Shown here piece after piece: positions 15,966-24,421 of a stretch of DNA of 34,571 bases. The translations under genes were made by a program, and so were the position numbers. Positions within the stretch are counted from its first letter, which is position 1. Each line of letters starts with the position of its first letter. A model generated the notes under the pieces. It was not told the DNA's origin. It saw nothing but the letters and a program-made list of their open reading frames with translations, and did no database searches. This DNA comes from an uncultured Bacteroidales bacterium (GTDB lineage: Bacteria; Bacteroidota; Bacteroidia; Bacteroidales; Bacteroidaceae), in the NCBI GenBank assembly GCA_937898885.1, contig CALDKD010000058.1:1-34571 (forward strand), in the 5' to 3' direction.

Positions 15966-15995
15966 GTGGGTCAAGGGACCTGTCCCTCTGACCCA
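15966..15995 (-). repeat. REP-like palindromic repeat, copy 2 (inverted)
   Basis: Perfect 30-of-30 reverse complement of 15868-15897. It lies 8 bp past the ppdK stop codon. The two copies could pair to form a stem enclosing the 68-nt terminator segment. Confidence 0.8.
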
Positions 15996-16003
15996 TTCTT
16001 GTT

Positions 16004-18730
16004 TCAGGCATTCTCTATAGCGCCCTGTGCGGCAGCCAGACGGGCGATTGGCACGCGGAACGGTGAGCAGCTCACGTAGTTCAGACCAACCTTGTCGCAG
16101 AACTTAACTGATGAAGGCTCGCCTCCGTGCTCGCCGCAGATACCGCACTTCAGTTCCGGACGAACTGAGCGGCCCTTATCCACAGCCATCTTGATGAGCT
16201 GGCCCACACCCTTCTGGTCAAGAACCTGGAACGGGTCAACCTTCAGAATCTTCTTCTCCAGATATACCGGCAGGAACGATGCGATATCATCGCGGCTGTA
16301 GCCGAATGTCATCTGGGTAAGGTCGTTTGTACCGAATGAGAAGTACTCGGCACGTGCTGCCACTGCATCAGCGGTAAGGGCTGCGCGCGGAATCTCAATC
16401 ATTGTACCAACCTTGAACTCGAACGGCTCAACGCCCTCGTCCTTGAATAGCTGGGCTGCAGTAGTGCGGATAATCTCCTCCTGCTGGTCAAACTCGTAGT
16501 GCTTGCCTACCAGCGGAACCATAATCTCAGGCATCGGGTTGTGTCCCTCCTTGCGAAGCTGGATGGCAGCGCCGATGATAGCCTTGGTCTGCATCTCGGT
16601 AATCTCAGGATAGGTGTTGCCCAGACGGCATCCACGGTGACCCAGCATCGGGTTGTTCTCTGACAGTGAGGCTACGCGTGCCTTGATGGCTTCCAGTGTG
16701 GTGCCCATGGCGTCGGCCATCTCCTGCTGTCCCTTCAGATCGTGAGGTACGAACTCGTGGAGTGGCGGGTCAAGCAGACGAACGTTTACTGGCAGACCGT
16801 CCATAGCGAGCAGAATGCCGTAGAAGTCCTTTGTCTGATATGGCAGCAGCTTCTCAAGAGCCTTCTCGCGGCCAGCCTTGTTTTCGGCCAGAATCATCTC
16901 GCGCATAGCCTTGATCTTCTCACCCTCGAAGAACATATGCTCGGTACGGCAAAGACCAATACCGACGGCACCGAACTCGCGTGCAACCTGTGCATCGTGC
17001 GGGGTGTCGGCGTTTGTGCGTACAACCAGACGTGTATATTTGTCGCAGAGACTCATCAGCTCGGCAAAATCGCCGCTGATCTCAGCTGCCTTGGTCTCAA
17101 CCTTACCCATAAATACCTGGCCTGTTGAGCCGTTCAGTGAGATGTAGTCGCCCTCCTTCAGAGTGATGTCCTCAATCTTCACAGTCTTCTTCACATAGTC
17201 AACCTGCAGGGCACCTGCGCCTGATACGCAGCACTTACCCATACCGCGGGCCACAACTGCGGCGTGGCTGGTCATACCGCCACGGCAGGTAAGGATACCC
17301 TCGGCAGCAGCCATACCGGCCAGATCCTCAGGAGAAGTCTCAATACGGACCATGATAACCTTGTGGCCGTTCTTGTGCCAAGCCTCAGCATCGTCGGCGC
17401 TGAAGACAATCTGACCGCAGGCGGCACCTGGAGATGCTGGCAGACCGGTTGTCAGGACCTTTGCCTTCTTGATGGCCTCCTTGTCGAATACAGGGTGCAG
17501 CAGTTCGTCCAGTTTCTGCGGCTCGCAGCGCTGAATGGCAGTCTTCTCGTCAATCAGACCCTCGTGCATCAGGTCCATAGCAATCTTGACCATTGCGGTA
17601 CCTGTGCGCTTGCCGTTACGTGTCTGAAGGAACCAGAGCTTGCCCTCCTGAACGGTGAACTCCATATCCTGCATATCGTGATAGTGATTCTCCAGTTTGT
17701 TCTGAAGATCGTTCAGCTCATTGTAGATAGCCGGCATAGCCTCCTCCATTGAAGGATACTTGGCCAGACGCTCCTCCTCGCTGATCTCAGCGCGCTTTGC
17801 CCAGCGCTGTGAGCCGATCTTTGTAATCTGCTGCGGTGTGCGGATACCTGCAACCACATCCTCGCCCTGAGCGTTCACCAGATACTCACCGTTGAACAGG
17901 TTCTCGCCTGTAGCGGCATCGCGGCTGAAGCATACGCCTGTAGCCGATGTATCGCCCATATTGCCGAATACCATAGCCATAACGCTTACGGCTGTACCCC
18001 ACTCATCTGGAATACCCTCCATCTTGCGGTACAGAATGGCGCGCTCGTTGTTCCAAGAGCCGAATACGGCGCAGATGGCGCCCCAGAGCTGATCCATAGC
18101 GTTTGTCGGGAAGTCCTGACCTGTGCGCTCCTTAACGGCTGCCTTGAACAGGACAACCAGCTTCTTCAGGTCATCTACGCTGAGGTCCTTGTCAAGAACC
18201 ACACCGCTCTCCTCCTTAACCTTCTCAATAATCTCCTCGAACGGATCCTTGTCAGTCTTCAGAACCGGCTTCATGCCGAGAACAACATCACCGTACATCT
18301 GAACGAAACGACGGTAGCTGTCCCAAGCGAAGTGCGGGTTGTTGGTCTTGCGTGACAGACCCTCCACAACCTCGTCGTTGAGACCAAGGTTCAGAATGGT
18401 ATCCATCATACCCGGCATAGAGGCGCGGGCGCCTGAACGTACGGAAACCAGAAGAGGATTCTGAACATCACCGAACTTTGAGTTCATCAGCTTCTCAATG
18501 TGGCGGATAGCCTCCTCAACATCGTCCTTGAGGATAGCTACGACATTGTCGCGGCCAATCTTGTAATACTCGTTGCAAACATCAGTGGTGATGGTGAAGC
18601 CCGGAGGTACCGGTACTCCAAGAAGATTCATCTCGGCAAGGTTAGCGCCCTTACCGCCAAGCAGGTTACGCATCTGGGCATTTCCCTCAGCTTGTCCGTT
18701 TCCGAACTTGTAAACTCTTTTTTCGCTCAT
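16004..18730 (-). CDS. ppdK: Pyruvate, phosphate dikinase
   Basis: Interconverts pyruvate, ATP and phosphate with phosphoenolpyruvate, AMP and pyrophosphate. The 908-residue length is typical. The ATP-grasp domain begins with LLGGKGANLAEM (23-34); the swivelling phospho-His is His489 in CRGGMTSHAAVV; the PEP/pyruvate domain ends with SFGTNDLTQMTFGYSRDD and the Cys of KCGICGEHGG. The start ATG at 18730 is followed by MSEKRVYKFG as in the family. It is a single gene, bounded by the shared terminator below and its own promoter above. In anaerobic Bacteroidales it probably feeds pyrophosphate-dependent glycolysis or gluconeogenesis. Confidence 0.97.
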   Translation of the reverse strand: MSEKRVYKFGNGQAEGNAQMRNLLGGKGANLAEMNLLGVPVPPGFTITTDVCNEYYKIGRDNVVAILKDDVEEAIRHIEKLMNSKFGDVQNPLLVSVRSGARASMPGMMDTILNLGLNDEVVEGLSRKTNNPHFAWDSYRRFVQMYGDVVLGMKPVLKTDKDPFEEIIEKVKEESGVVLDKDLSVDDLKKLVVLFKAAVKERTGQDFPTNAMDQLWGAICAVFGSWNNERAILYRKMEGIPDEWGTAVSVMAMVFGNMGDTSATGVCFSRDAATGENLFNGEYLVNAQGEDVVAGIRTPQQITKIGSQRWAKRAEISEEERLAKYPSMEEAMPAIYNELNDLQNKLENHYHDMQDMEFTVQEGKLWFLQTRNGKRTGTAMVKIAMDLMHEGLIDEKTAIQRCEPQKLDELLHPVFDKEAIKKAKVLTTGLPASPGAACGQIVFSADDAEAWHKNGHKVIMVRIETSPEDLAGMAAAEGILTCRGGMTSHAAVVARGMGKCCVSGAGALQVDYVKKTVKIEDITLKEGDYISLNGSTGQVFMGKVETKAAEISGDFAELMSLCDKYTRLVVRTNADTPHDAQVAREFGAVGIGLCRTEHMFFEGEKIKAMREMILAENKAGREKALEKLLPYQTKDFYGILLAMDGLPVNVRLLDPPLHEFVPHDLKGQQEMADAMGTTLEAIKARVASLSENNPMLGHRGCRLGNTYPEITEMQTKAIIGAAIQLRKEGHNPMPEIMVPLVGKHYEFDQQEEIIRTTAAQLFKDEGVEPFEFKVGTMIEIPRAALTADAVAARAEYFSFGTNDLTQMTFGYSRDDIASFLPVYLEKKILKVDPFQVLDQKGVGQLIKMAVDKGRSVRPELKCGICGEHGGEPSSVKFCDKVGLNYVSCSPFRVPIARLAAAQGAIENA

Positions 18731-18802
18731 AACTTATTGAAAATATATAGTTTATTTATTTGCTTGATTGCTGCGGCAGGCCTCTGTGGCCATTTGCAGA
18801 TG

Positions 18803-18810
18803 CAAAATTA
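18803..18810 (-). promoter_or_regulatory. Putative -7 box for ppdK
   Basis: TAATTTTG followed by C on the minus strand, 72 bp before the ppdK ATG, giving a leader of about 65 nt. The upstream segment (18811-18830) is very AT-rich. The rest of 18731-18888 holds no supported gene. Confidence 0.5.
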
Positions 18811-18888
18811 CTCATAAAATATTATATAATACACACGCGCGTCATAAATTTTGTTTATGAGGAGTGTCTTTGTCGCAGACCCCAAAAT

Positions 18889-18917
18889 AAAAGGCTCCTC
18901 TCTAGGGGGAGCCTTTT
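18889..18917 (-). terminator. Rho-independent terminator of the lipoprotein gene
   Basis: AAAAGGCTCC (18889-18898) pairs perfectly with GGAGCCTTTT (18908-18917). On the minus strand the hairpin is followed by TTTTATTTT-like sequence. It lies 20 bp past the lipoprotein stop. Confidence 0.8.
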
Positions 18918-18937
18918 GTCTTGCCGGCGGTACTGCG

Positions 18938-19441
18938 TTACGGCTTAACCACCGTAATCTTGAAATCCATATCTCCTGTGCGCGGGTAGGCCATATAGTC
19001 GGTGCTCTCAATGATTATAGTCAGATAGCCCGTCTTATCCTTCTCGTCGTACTCTGTGTCGTAGCGAATGTTCTCATACACTGTACCGTACTCTCCGTCG
19101 TACGGGAGCAGGAACGGCATCTGGTTGAGTCTTGCGGCGCCATTGTCCAGATATTCCACCTGATAGGCAAGCACAGCGCCCGCGTCAATCACGCTCGCGT
19201 CAATCTCTGGCATCTTGAATGTCTGGTACATATAGCATCCCTGTATTCCCTCAGTGCCGTTGGTCTTCCATTGGTTTGCCATAGCCCTGAGCTTTACAGG
19301 AATCAAAGTGGCACCCTGGGTAACATAGTACTCCTCTGTCACGTATTCCTCAGTCACATAACGCTTGGTACAGGAGGATAGCATTGAGATAAATGCCACA
19401 GCTGCAAGCAGAGCCAGTTTGCTCATTCTGATAACTCTCAT
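18938..19441 (-). CDS. Lipoprotein of unknown function
   Basis: A 167-residue protein with a lipoprotein signal: a basic start, a hydrophobic core and MLSSC with Cys24 as the acylation site. The mature part starts with a repeat-like KRYVTEEYVTEEYYVTQG and then a mostly beta-rich, acidic domain with many Tyr and Asp. I do not recognise a family. It follows the TonB-domain gene after 16 bp, so the two are probably one transcript, terminated at 18889-18917. An alternative ATG at residue 6 (MSKLAL) would shorten the signal peptide without affecting the lipobox. Probably faces the periplasm or the cell surface. Confidence 0.75.
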   Translation of the reverse strand: MRVIRMSKLALLAAVAFISMLSSCTKRYVTEEYVTEEYYVTQGATLIPVKLRAMANQWKTNGTEGIQGCYMYQTFKMPEIDASVIDAGAVLAYQVEYLDNGAARLNQMPFLLPYDGEYGTVYENIRYDTEYDEKDKTGYLTIIIESTDYMAYPRTGDMDFKITVVKP

Positions 19442-19457
19442 AGTTTTATAGCTTTAT

Positions 19458-19889
19458 TTAGGTGAAACCGTTCTTGTTTGTTCTGGACAGCTTGAGCGTT
19501 ACAGGCATAAATACCTTGTAGCGTACCGGATTGCCGTTCCTTGTGGCGGGTGTCCACATAGGCATAGCCTTGAACACGCGAAGAAGCTCCTCGTCTATAT
19601 CAGGGTCAATGCCCTTGATGATGCTGATGGCCGACATGTCGCCGGACTTCTCTATGGTGAACTCCACCTCGGCGGTGCCGCGCACATTGCGCTTCTTGCT
19701 GTCTTCCGGGTACTGGAAATTGTCAAGAATGAACTTGTACATCTCCTCCATACCGCCCTTGTACTCAGGTGGGACAATAACATCCTCCTTCTCTTCCTCT
19801 GCATTCTCAGCATTCTGGTCCTGCGCAGAAGCCGCCATAGGGCACGTCAGGAGAGCCGCTGAAAACAAGATAAATCCTAAAAATCTCAT
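19458..19889 (-). CDS. Secreted TonB C-terminal domain protein
   Basis: A 143-residue protein with a cleavable signal peptide (MRFLGFILFSAALLTCPMAASAQ), an acidic linker (QNAENAEEEKED) and a TonB C-terminal domain from about residue 45: YKFILDNFQYPEDSKKR, GTAEVEFTIEKSGD and PMWTPATRNGNPV are typical. The membrane anchor and proline-rich region of a true energy-transducing TonB are missing, so it is likely a periplasmic or lipid-free relative. The start at 19889 is preferred over the frame's first ATG at 19967 because it gives a signal peptide and leaves room for the promoter at 19910-19917. Co-transcribed with the lipoprotein. Confidence 0.82.
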   Translation of the reverse strand: MRFLGFILFSAALLTCPMAASAQDQNAENAEEEKEDVIVPPEYKGGMEEMYKFILDNFQYPEDSKKRNVRGTAEVEFTIEKSGDMSAISIIKGIDPDIDEELLRVFKAMPMWTPATRNGNPVRYKVFMPVTLKLSRTNKNGFT

Positions 19890-19909
19890 TGCGTAAATGT
19901 TTTCGGCTG

Positions 19910-19917
19910 CAAAATTA
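19910..19917 (-). promoter_or_regulatory. Putative -7 box for the TonB-domain/lipoprotein operon
   Basis: TAATTTTG plus C on the minus strand, 20 bp before the chosen ATG. It supports the shorter start. Confidence 0.5.
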
Positions 19918-19965
19918 CAGCGCATCTTTACTAATAAGACGAACAAAGAGACAAAATGTCTAATC

Positions 19966-19987
19966 AAAAACTGAATATTAAGTTTTT
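19966..19987 (-). terminator. Weak AT-rich hairpin after rlmD
   Basis: AAAAACT (19966-19972) and AGTTTTT (19981-19987) can pair across an 8-nt loop, 9 bp past the rlmD stop. The stem is short and AT-rich, so termination is uncertain. Confidence 0.3.
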
Positions 19988-19996
19988 TTAAAACAA

Positions 19997-21436
19997 TCAG
20001 TCGCGTATCTCAAGCAAAACCACGTTCTCCACGTGCTGGGTGTGTGGGAACATATCAACCGGCTGTACGGCCGTAACCTTGTAGCCGGCGTCCATCAGAG
20101 CCAGGTCGCGTGCCTGGGTGGCGGGGTTGCAGCTTACATACACAATGCGCCTCGGGGCGGTCTTTAGTATCACATCCACCACATCCTTGTGCATTCCCAC
20201 ACGTGGCGGGTCAGTGATGATAACGTCCGGATGACCGTGACGCTCAATGAACTCCTCAGACAGCACGTCTTTCATATCGCCTGCAAAAAACTCAACATTC
20301 TCTATGCCGTTCAGACGGGCGTTCACCCAGGCGTCCTCTATGGCCTCCGGTACATACTCAATACCCACAACCTTGCGCACGCTGCGCGCCACAAACTGGG
20401 CTATGGTGCCTGTGCCGGTGTAAAGGTCATACACCACATCGTCCTTGCTCAGAGCTGCAAACCGGCGCACAACCGAGTACAGACGGCACGCCTGCGTGCT
20501 GTTGGTCTGGAAGAAAGACTTAGGCCCTATCTTGAAGCGAAGGTCCTCCATAACCTCGTATATGCAGTCATCTCCACGGAACACGTGCACATCCAGGTCT
20601 CCAAACGTGTCGTTGCCCTTGTTGTTTATAACATACAGAAGCGATGTTATCTCTGGGAATTTTTCTGACACATGCCGCATTAGTCCCATAAACTGCTCCA
20701 TATCGGCAGGCGTATCAACCTTAGCCTGGATCAACACCATTATCTGGCCGGTAGTCACCACGCGGACCATCATATCGCGCAGCAGGCCCTCCAGCGAGCG
20801 CAGGTTGATGAACGGCAGCCCGTGCTGAACGGCATAGCTGTAGACGGCATTGCGTATGCGGTTGGAGATATCATCCTGCAGCCAGCACTTATCTATGTGC
20901 AGCACCTTGTCGAATGCACCCGGTATGTGAAAGCCCAGGCCTGGCTGCTTGCGCTCGCTCTCGGTCACATCGGGACGGTCCAGCTGCTCCAGCTCCTCAG
21001 TGGTCAGCCAGCGCATATTGCTGAACGAGTACTCCAGCTTGTTGCGGTAGCACTGTGTCTTCTCAGAGCCCAGTATGGGGCTTATCTCAGGCAACTCTAC
21101 CTTGCCTATGCGGGTCAGGTTGTCAACCACCTGCTTCTGCTTGTAGCGCAGCTGCTCCCCGTAGGGCAGGTTCTGCCACTTGCATCCTCCGCACACGCCG
21201 AAATGACTGCAGAATGGCACTGCGCGCACATCAGAGTACTTCTGGAAACTCACCGCCACCGCCTCGGCGTAGTTGTGCTTCTTCTTCAGAATCTTAAGGT
21301 CAACCACGTCGCCCGGCACTACGAACGGTACGAATATCACAACATCATCAACTCTGGCAATAGACTTTCCCTCGGCGGCAAAGTCGGTTATTGTCACATT
21401 TTCCACTATCTGGGGCTCTTTGCGCTTTCTAGACAT
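19997..21436 (-). CDS. rlmD: 23S rRNA (uracil-5-)-methyltransferase, RlmD/RumA family
   Basis: A SAM-dependent RNA uracil C5-methyltransferase of 479 residues. An N-terminal TRAM domain (about 8-62) precedes an iron-sulfur motif with Cys76, Cys82 and Cys85 (CSHFGVCGGC) and a fourth Cys in HIDKCWL. The SAM motif is DLYTGTGTIAQ, followed by VITDPPRVGMH and the catalytic cysteine in YVSCNPATQARDL. The family includes several RumA-like paralogs with different target uridines, so U1939 versus U747 specificity is not certain. It has its own well-formed promoter at 21469-21500. Confidence 0.92.
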   Translation of the reverse strand: MSRKRKEPQIVENVTITDFAAEGKSIARVDDVVIFVPFVVPGDVVDLKILKKKHNYAEAVAVSFQKYSDVRAVPFCSHFGVCGGCKWQNLPYGEQLRYKQKQVVDNLTRIGKVELPEISPILGSEKTQCYRNKLEYSFSNMRWLTTEELEQLDRPDVTESERKQPGLGFHIPGAFDKVLHIDKCWLQDDISNRIRNAVYSYAVQHGLPFINLRSLEGLLRDMMVRVVTTGQIMVLIQAKVDTPADMEQFMGLMRHVSEKFPEITSLLYVINNKGNDTFGDLDVHVFRGDDCIYEVMEDLRFKIGPKSFFQTNSTQACRLYSVVRRFAALSKDDVVYDLYTGTGTIAQFVARSVRKVVGIEYVPEAIEDAWVNARLNGIENVEFFAGDMKDVLSEEFIERHGHPDVIITDPPRVGMHKDVVDVILKTAPRRIVYVSCNPATQARDLALMDAGYKVTAVQPVDMFPHTQHVENVVLLEIRD

Positions 21437-21468
21437 ATCGAATTGCTAACTTGCGTATCATATCGCTG

Positions 21469-21500
21469 CAAAGTTATGGCATTAACTTCAGCATAGCAAA
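21469..21500 (-). promoter_or_regulatory. Promoter of rlmD
   Basis: On the minus strand TTTG (complement of 21497-21500), a 20-nt spacer and TAACTTTG (complement of 21469-21476). This matches the Bacteroidetes -33/-7 arrangement closely. It is 32 bp upstream of the rlmD ATG. Confidence 0.7.
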
Positions 21501-21556
21501 CATTCGCTCTTAAAGTTCATTTTTACCGCCAGAGCCTGAATAGTGCAGGCGCGTAT

Positions 21557-21964
21557 TCAGATATTGACAACTTTTTTGCCGGACTTGGATGCTTTCAGAA
21601 TGGCGGCCTGGGCCGACCGTGATGCTACGAGATTGAACTCGGCGTCATCAAGCAGATTCTTGAAATTCTTGCCACAGTTCCAGTTTACATTCACGCCGGT
21701 GATGTTCTTTTCAATTACATCATCGGGAGTATCGCTGCCGTTGCTGGTAAGGGGTATCGAAAAATCACCAAGATCGCCAAGGCGCACTCTCTTTCCCTCA
21801 AGAAGCTGTTCACGTATGCAGTCTGTGGCCATACATAGAACGGCTGCTATGTCGACACGCTTATAAACACAACCATGACTTGCAATGTGCTTTGCCAGCT
21901 TGTCAATATTCATCACTCCAGACGACTGGACAATGGCGTAGGATTTACGTCTCTCAGTCGCCAC
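21557..21964 (-). CDS. HU-related DNA-binding protein
   Basis: 135 residues in the open frame. KSYAIVQSSGVMNIDKLAKH, IREQLLEGKRVRLGDLGDFS and ITGVNVNW follow the pattern of the Bacteroidetes HU-related family (helical dimer core, glycine turn and beta-arm). The start is uncertain: the longest start is GTG at 21964, but the frame stays open further upstream and reads YESRIRAAEANGIIPDAGDIAL with no start codon. An ATG at 22070 lies in another frame (MVEIIYNGFDSL) and would join this one by a one-base shift in the repetitive TATCTATAT segment. The N terminus may therefore be broken or misread. It follows the FHA gene on the same strand. Confidence 0.65.
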   Translation of the reverse strand: MATERRKSYAIVQSSGVMNIDKLAKHIASHGCVYKRVDIAAVLCMATDCIREQLLEGKRVRLGDLGDFSIPLTSNGSDTPDDVIEKNITGVNVNWNCGKNFKNLLDDAEFNLVASRSAQAAILKASKSGKKVVNI

Positions 21965-22090
21965 CAGCGCGATATCGCCGGCATCGGGAATAATACCATT
22001 GGCCTCGGCTGCTCTTATGCGGGATTCATATAGATAGAGAGTCGAAGCCGTTGTAGATGATCTCCACCATCAATTGGTGATCCTTCTGAT

Positions 22091-22612
22091 TCACTCTGAC
22101 CCGGTGAAGATAAGCGTCGTTGCGCCTAGGGTGATGACGGCGCCGTCTTCTATGAGGGCGCGCTCGCGGTCGCCCAGGATGCGGTTGAAGAGGAACGTGC
22201 CGGTAAGGCTGGGGAAATCGCGCAGGGTGTGCGTCAGGGTGCCGTCGGGATTGGGCTTTACGGTGATTACGCAGTGGCGGCGGTCCATGCTGCGGTCTGT
22301 GGTCTGGATGGGAATGTCAACCTCATCGCCACGGTTGTAGCGGCCTATGATGTTGTCGCCCTCGTGCAGGGCGAAGCTCTGACGGTATCCGAAAACATTC
22401 TCCACCACCTCTATTGAGCCGAAACCCTCATCGAGAGTGGCGTGGGCGCGGTTGGCGTCTTTCTGGGTAGCCGCAAGCTTGCTGGCACCCAGCTTGATGG
22501 AGAACTGCTTGCCGCAGTGGTCGCACTCAAAGATGAGCGACTGGCCGGGCTGGTAGAGAGTCTCATCGAAGGTGATGTAGTTGTCGCATCGTGGGCAGCG
22601 TACTCTTTTCAT
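22091..22612 (-). CDS. Zinc-ribbon FHA-domain protein
   Basis: 173 residues. An N-terminal zinc ribbon (Cys6-x-x-Cys9 and Cys30-x-x-Cys33) is followed by a linker and a C-terminal FHA domain (about 70-172) with the phosphothreonine-binding residues Gly90-Arg91, Ser108 and Arg112-His113 (SMDRRH), plus a GTFLFN-type turn. FHA domains bind phosphothreonine peptides; the partner kinase or substrate is not encoded nearby. No signal peptide or membrane segment, so cytoplasmic. It starts 38 bp downstream of the 3' end of the RNase P RNA, so it is either read through from rnpB or has an unseen promoter. Confidence 0.85.
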   Translation of the reverse strand: MKRVRCPRCDNYITFDETLYQPGQSLIFECDHCGKQFSIKLGASKLAATQKDANRAHATLDEGFGSIEVVENVFGYRQSFALHEGDNIIGRYNRGDEVDIPIQTTDRSMDRRHCVITVKPNPDGTLTHTLRDFPSLTGTFLFNRILGDRERALIEDGAVITLGATTLIFTGSE

Positions 22613-22650
22613 ATAGCGTAGCTTTCAAAACAGATACATAATAAAAAAAA

Positions 22651-23036
22651 CAGTGGGCCTGTAAGCCGGGTTCTGTGGCGCCGCAGGGGCGCTGTCTGTC
22701 ATCAATCTTAACCGGATGTCACCATATGGCTTTGGCCCGAAGGCCACGCAATCTACCCTCCGGCTCGGGCGGGCAGCCCTCTGACGCCGGTATACATGAT
22801 CTTGCAACTTCCAGTGCGCACAGCACCTGTGTCGCCACAGGCCTGGTGGGCTCTTGCCCCGCCTTCTCACCCTTACCGGCCGGCGGTTACCACTTTGAGT
22901 GGTCTTACCGGCTGGCGGTCATTCTCTTCTGCGCTTGCCTGCCGTTACCGACAGCTATCCGTTAGGTAGTGGAATGCCCTGTGTTGCCCGGACTTTCCTC
23001 CATCCCCTGAGGGGTGGCGACAGACCGGCCCGCTGT
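22651..23036 (-). ncRNA. rnpB: RNase P RNA (bacterial class A)
   Basis: Catalytic RNA of RNase P, which removes the 5' leader of tRNA precursors. On the minus strand the conserved 5' block GAGGAAAGTCCGGGC lies at 22986-23000, and the conserved 3' block ACAGAACCCGGCTTA at 22662-22676. The termini pair: CAG-C-GGGCC near the 5' end with GGCCC-A-CTG near the 3' end (22651-22659), giving helix P1. A T8 tract (complement of 22643-22650) follows the 3' end and acts as the terminator. Length of about 385 nt is normal. Ends are estimated to within a few bases. Confidence 0.95.
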
Positions 23037-23044
23037 TCCGGCCG

Positions 23045-23052
23045 CAAAGTTA
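23045..23052 (-). promoter_or_regulatory. Putative -7 box for rnpB
   Basis: TAACTTTG plus C on the minus strand, 9 bp before the RNA's predicted 5' end, the right distance for direct transcription of rnpB. Confidence 0.6.
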
Positions 23053-23147
23053 CAGTTTTTTTATGCTGCCGTCAGTATCATTGCGTTTTTGTGGCGCATT
23101 ATCTCTATTTTTTACTTACTTTCGCATAATTTTTCAAAAAACTGGCG

Positions 23148-24410
23148 ATGTACGATTTTGATGAGCTGATAGACCGTAGCGGAAGCGGATGCATTAAGCT
23201 GGACTGGTTGCGCGATATGTTCGGTTGTGGCAATCTGCTGCCTTTGTGGATTGCTGATATGGATTTCCGTACTCCGGATTTCATTGTTGACGCGCTTAGA
23301 AAGAGACTGGAGCACCCGGTGCTCGGCTATACCGCTGTGCCTGACTGCTATTTCAAGACAATAGCGGAGTGGGTGGAGAGGCTGCACGGCTGGCAGGTGA
23401 GTCCTGAGCATATACGCTACATCCCCGGCATTGTGAAGGGGATAGGGATGGTGATTGACGCTTTCCTGAAGCCTGGCGACAAGGTGCTGGTTCAGCCGCC
23501 TGTGTATCATCCGTTCCATATCACACCGCAGAAGAAAGGGTTTGAGGTGGTGTATAATCCGCTGATTCCTGTGTATGAGGACGGGTGCGGCCTGCCAGAG
23601 GATATGCTCACCAAGGATACCGACCGTCGTCTGGTAAGCTACAAGATGGATTTTGACGCGCTGGAGCGTATGCTGGCTAAGGACAGCGGCATTAAGCTGA
23701 TGATTCTGGCAAATCCGCATAACCCGGCAGGCATATGCTGGTGCAGGGAGACGCTGGAGCGTCTGGCTGAGATTACCGCCAGGTACGGCGTGCTGGTTGT
23801 ATCGGACGAGATTCACGCGGAGATGGCGCTGAGTGGTTTCCGGCATCTGCCTTACGCATCGGTGAGCCAGGCTGCGGCACGCAACTCCATTACCTTTATG
23901 GCTCCGTCCAAGACGTTCAACATTGCGGGTATTGTATCGTCATATACTATTGTTCCTGATGCGGCACTAAGGGAGCGTTTCTTCAACTTCCTTGAGGCGG
24001 GCGAGCTGGATATGCCTGCGATTTTCGCTCCGGTGGCCACGATGGCTGCCTATACAAAGGGGTGGGAGTGGCGCCGTGAGATGCTTGAGTATGTTCAGGC
24101 GAATATTGATTATGTTGATGAGTGGCTGCGCACGAGCCTGCCGCAGATTCGCTGCGTGCGGCCCGATGCCTCGTTCCTGATATGGCTGGACTGCCGCTCG
24201 CTGAGGCTGGAGCAGTGTGAGCTGGTGAGCCTGTTCGTGAACAAGGCACATCTGGCTATGAACGACGGCTCTATGTTCGGGCAGGTGGCGCCGGACGGAC
24301 ATCTGCAGGGTACGGAGGGCTGCGGTTTCATGCGTATGAACGTGGGCTGTCCGCGCAGTGTGCTGACCAAGGCTCTTGAGTCTCTGCGCTATGCTTTGAC
24401 TAATAATTGA
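23148..24410 (+). CDS. patB: PatB/MalY-type PLP enzyme (cystathionine beta-lyase-like)
   Basis: A fold-type I aminotransferase-like enzyme of 420 residues. PLP binds Lys255 in APSKTFNIAG; Asp220 in VVSDEIHAEM and the ANPHNPAG motif (188-195) complete the site. LPLWIADMDFRTP and LGYT near the N terminus are hallmarks of the MalY/PatB C-S lyases, which cleave cystathionine to homocysteine, pyruvate and ammonia. The homocysteine could supply the methyltransferase at 6447. It is first in the run patB-M16 peptidase-asparaginase (gaps 11 and 4 bp). The spacer to rnpB holds TACTTTCG at about 23118, a one-mismatch -7 box. Confidence 0.92.
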   Translation: MYDFDELIDRSGSGCIKLDWLRDMFGCGNLLPLWIADMDFRTPDFIVDALRKRLEHPVLGYTAVPDCYFKTIAEWVERLHGWQVSPEHIRYIPGIVKGIGMVIDAFLKPGDKVLVQPPVYHPFHITPQKKGFEVVYNPLIPVYEDGCGLPEDMLTKDTDRRLVSYKMDFDALERMLAKDSGIKLMILANPHNPAGICWCRETLERLAEITARYGVLVVSDEIHAEMALSGFRHLPYASVSQAAARNSITFMAPSKTFNIAGIVSSYTIVPDAALRERFFNFLEAGELDMPAIFAPVATMAAYTKGWEWRREMLEYVQANIDYVDEWLRTSLPQIRCVRPDASFLIWLDCRSLRLEQCELVSLFVNKAHLAMNDGSMFGQVAPDGHLQGTEGCGFMRMNVGCPRSVLTKALESLRYALTNN

Positions 24411-24421
24411 CAACAAAAGAT

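Noticed and set aside
19890..19967. N-terminal extension of the TonB-domain protein
   Set aside because: It would include the -7 box at 19910-19917 and bury the signal peptide.
22675..22965. Open frames on the + strand over the RNase P RNA
   Set aside because: The minus strand matches conserved RNase P RNA blocks and paired ends; the frames have no domain or start context.
23112..23846. Long minus-strand open frame opposite patB
   Set aside because: A shadow of the patB codons; the + strand gene has complete catalytic motifs.
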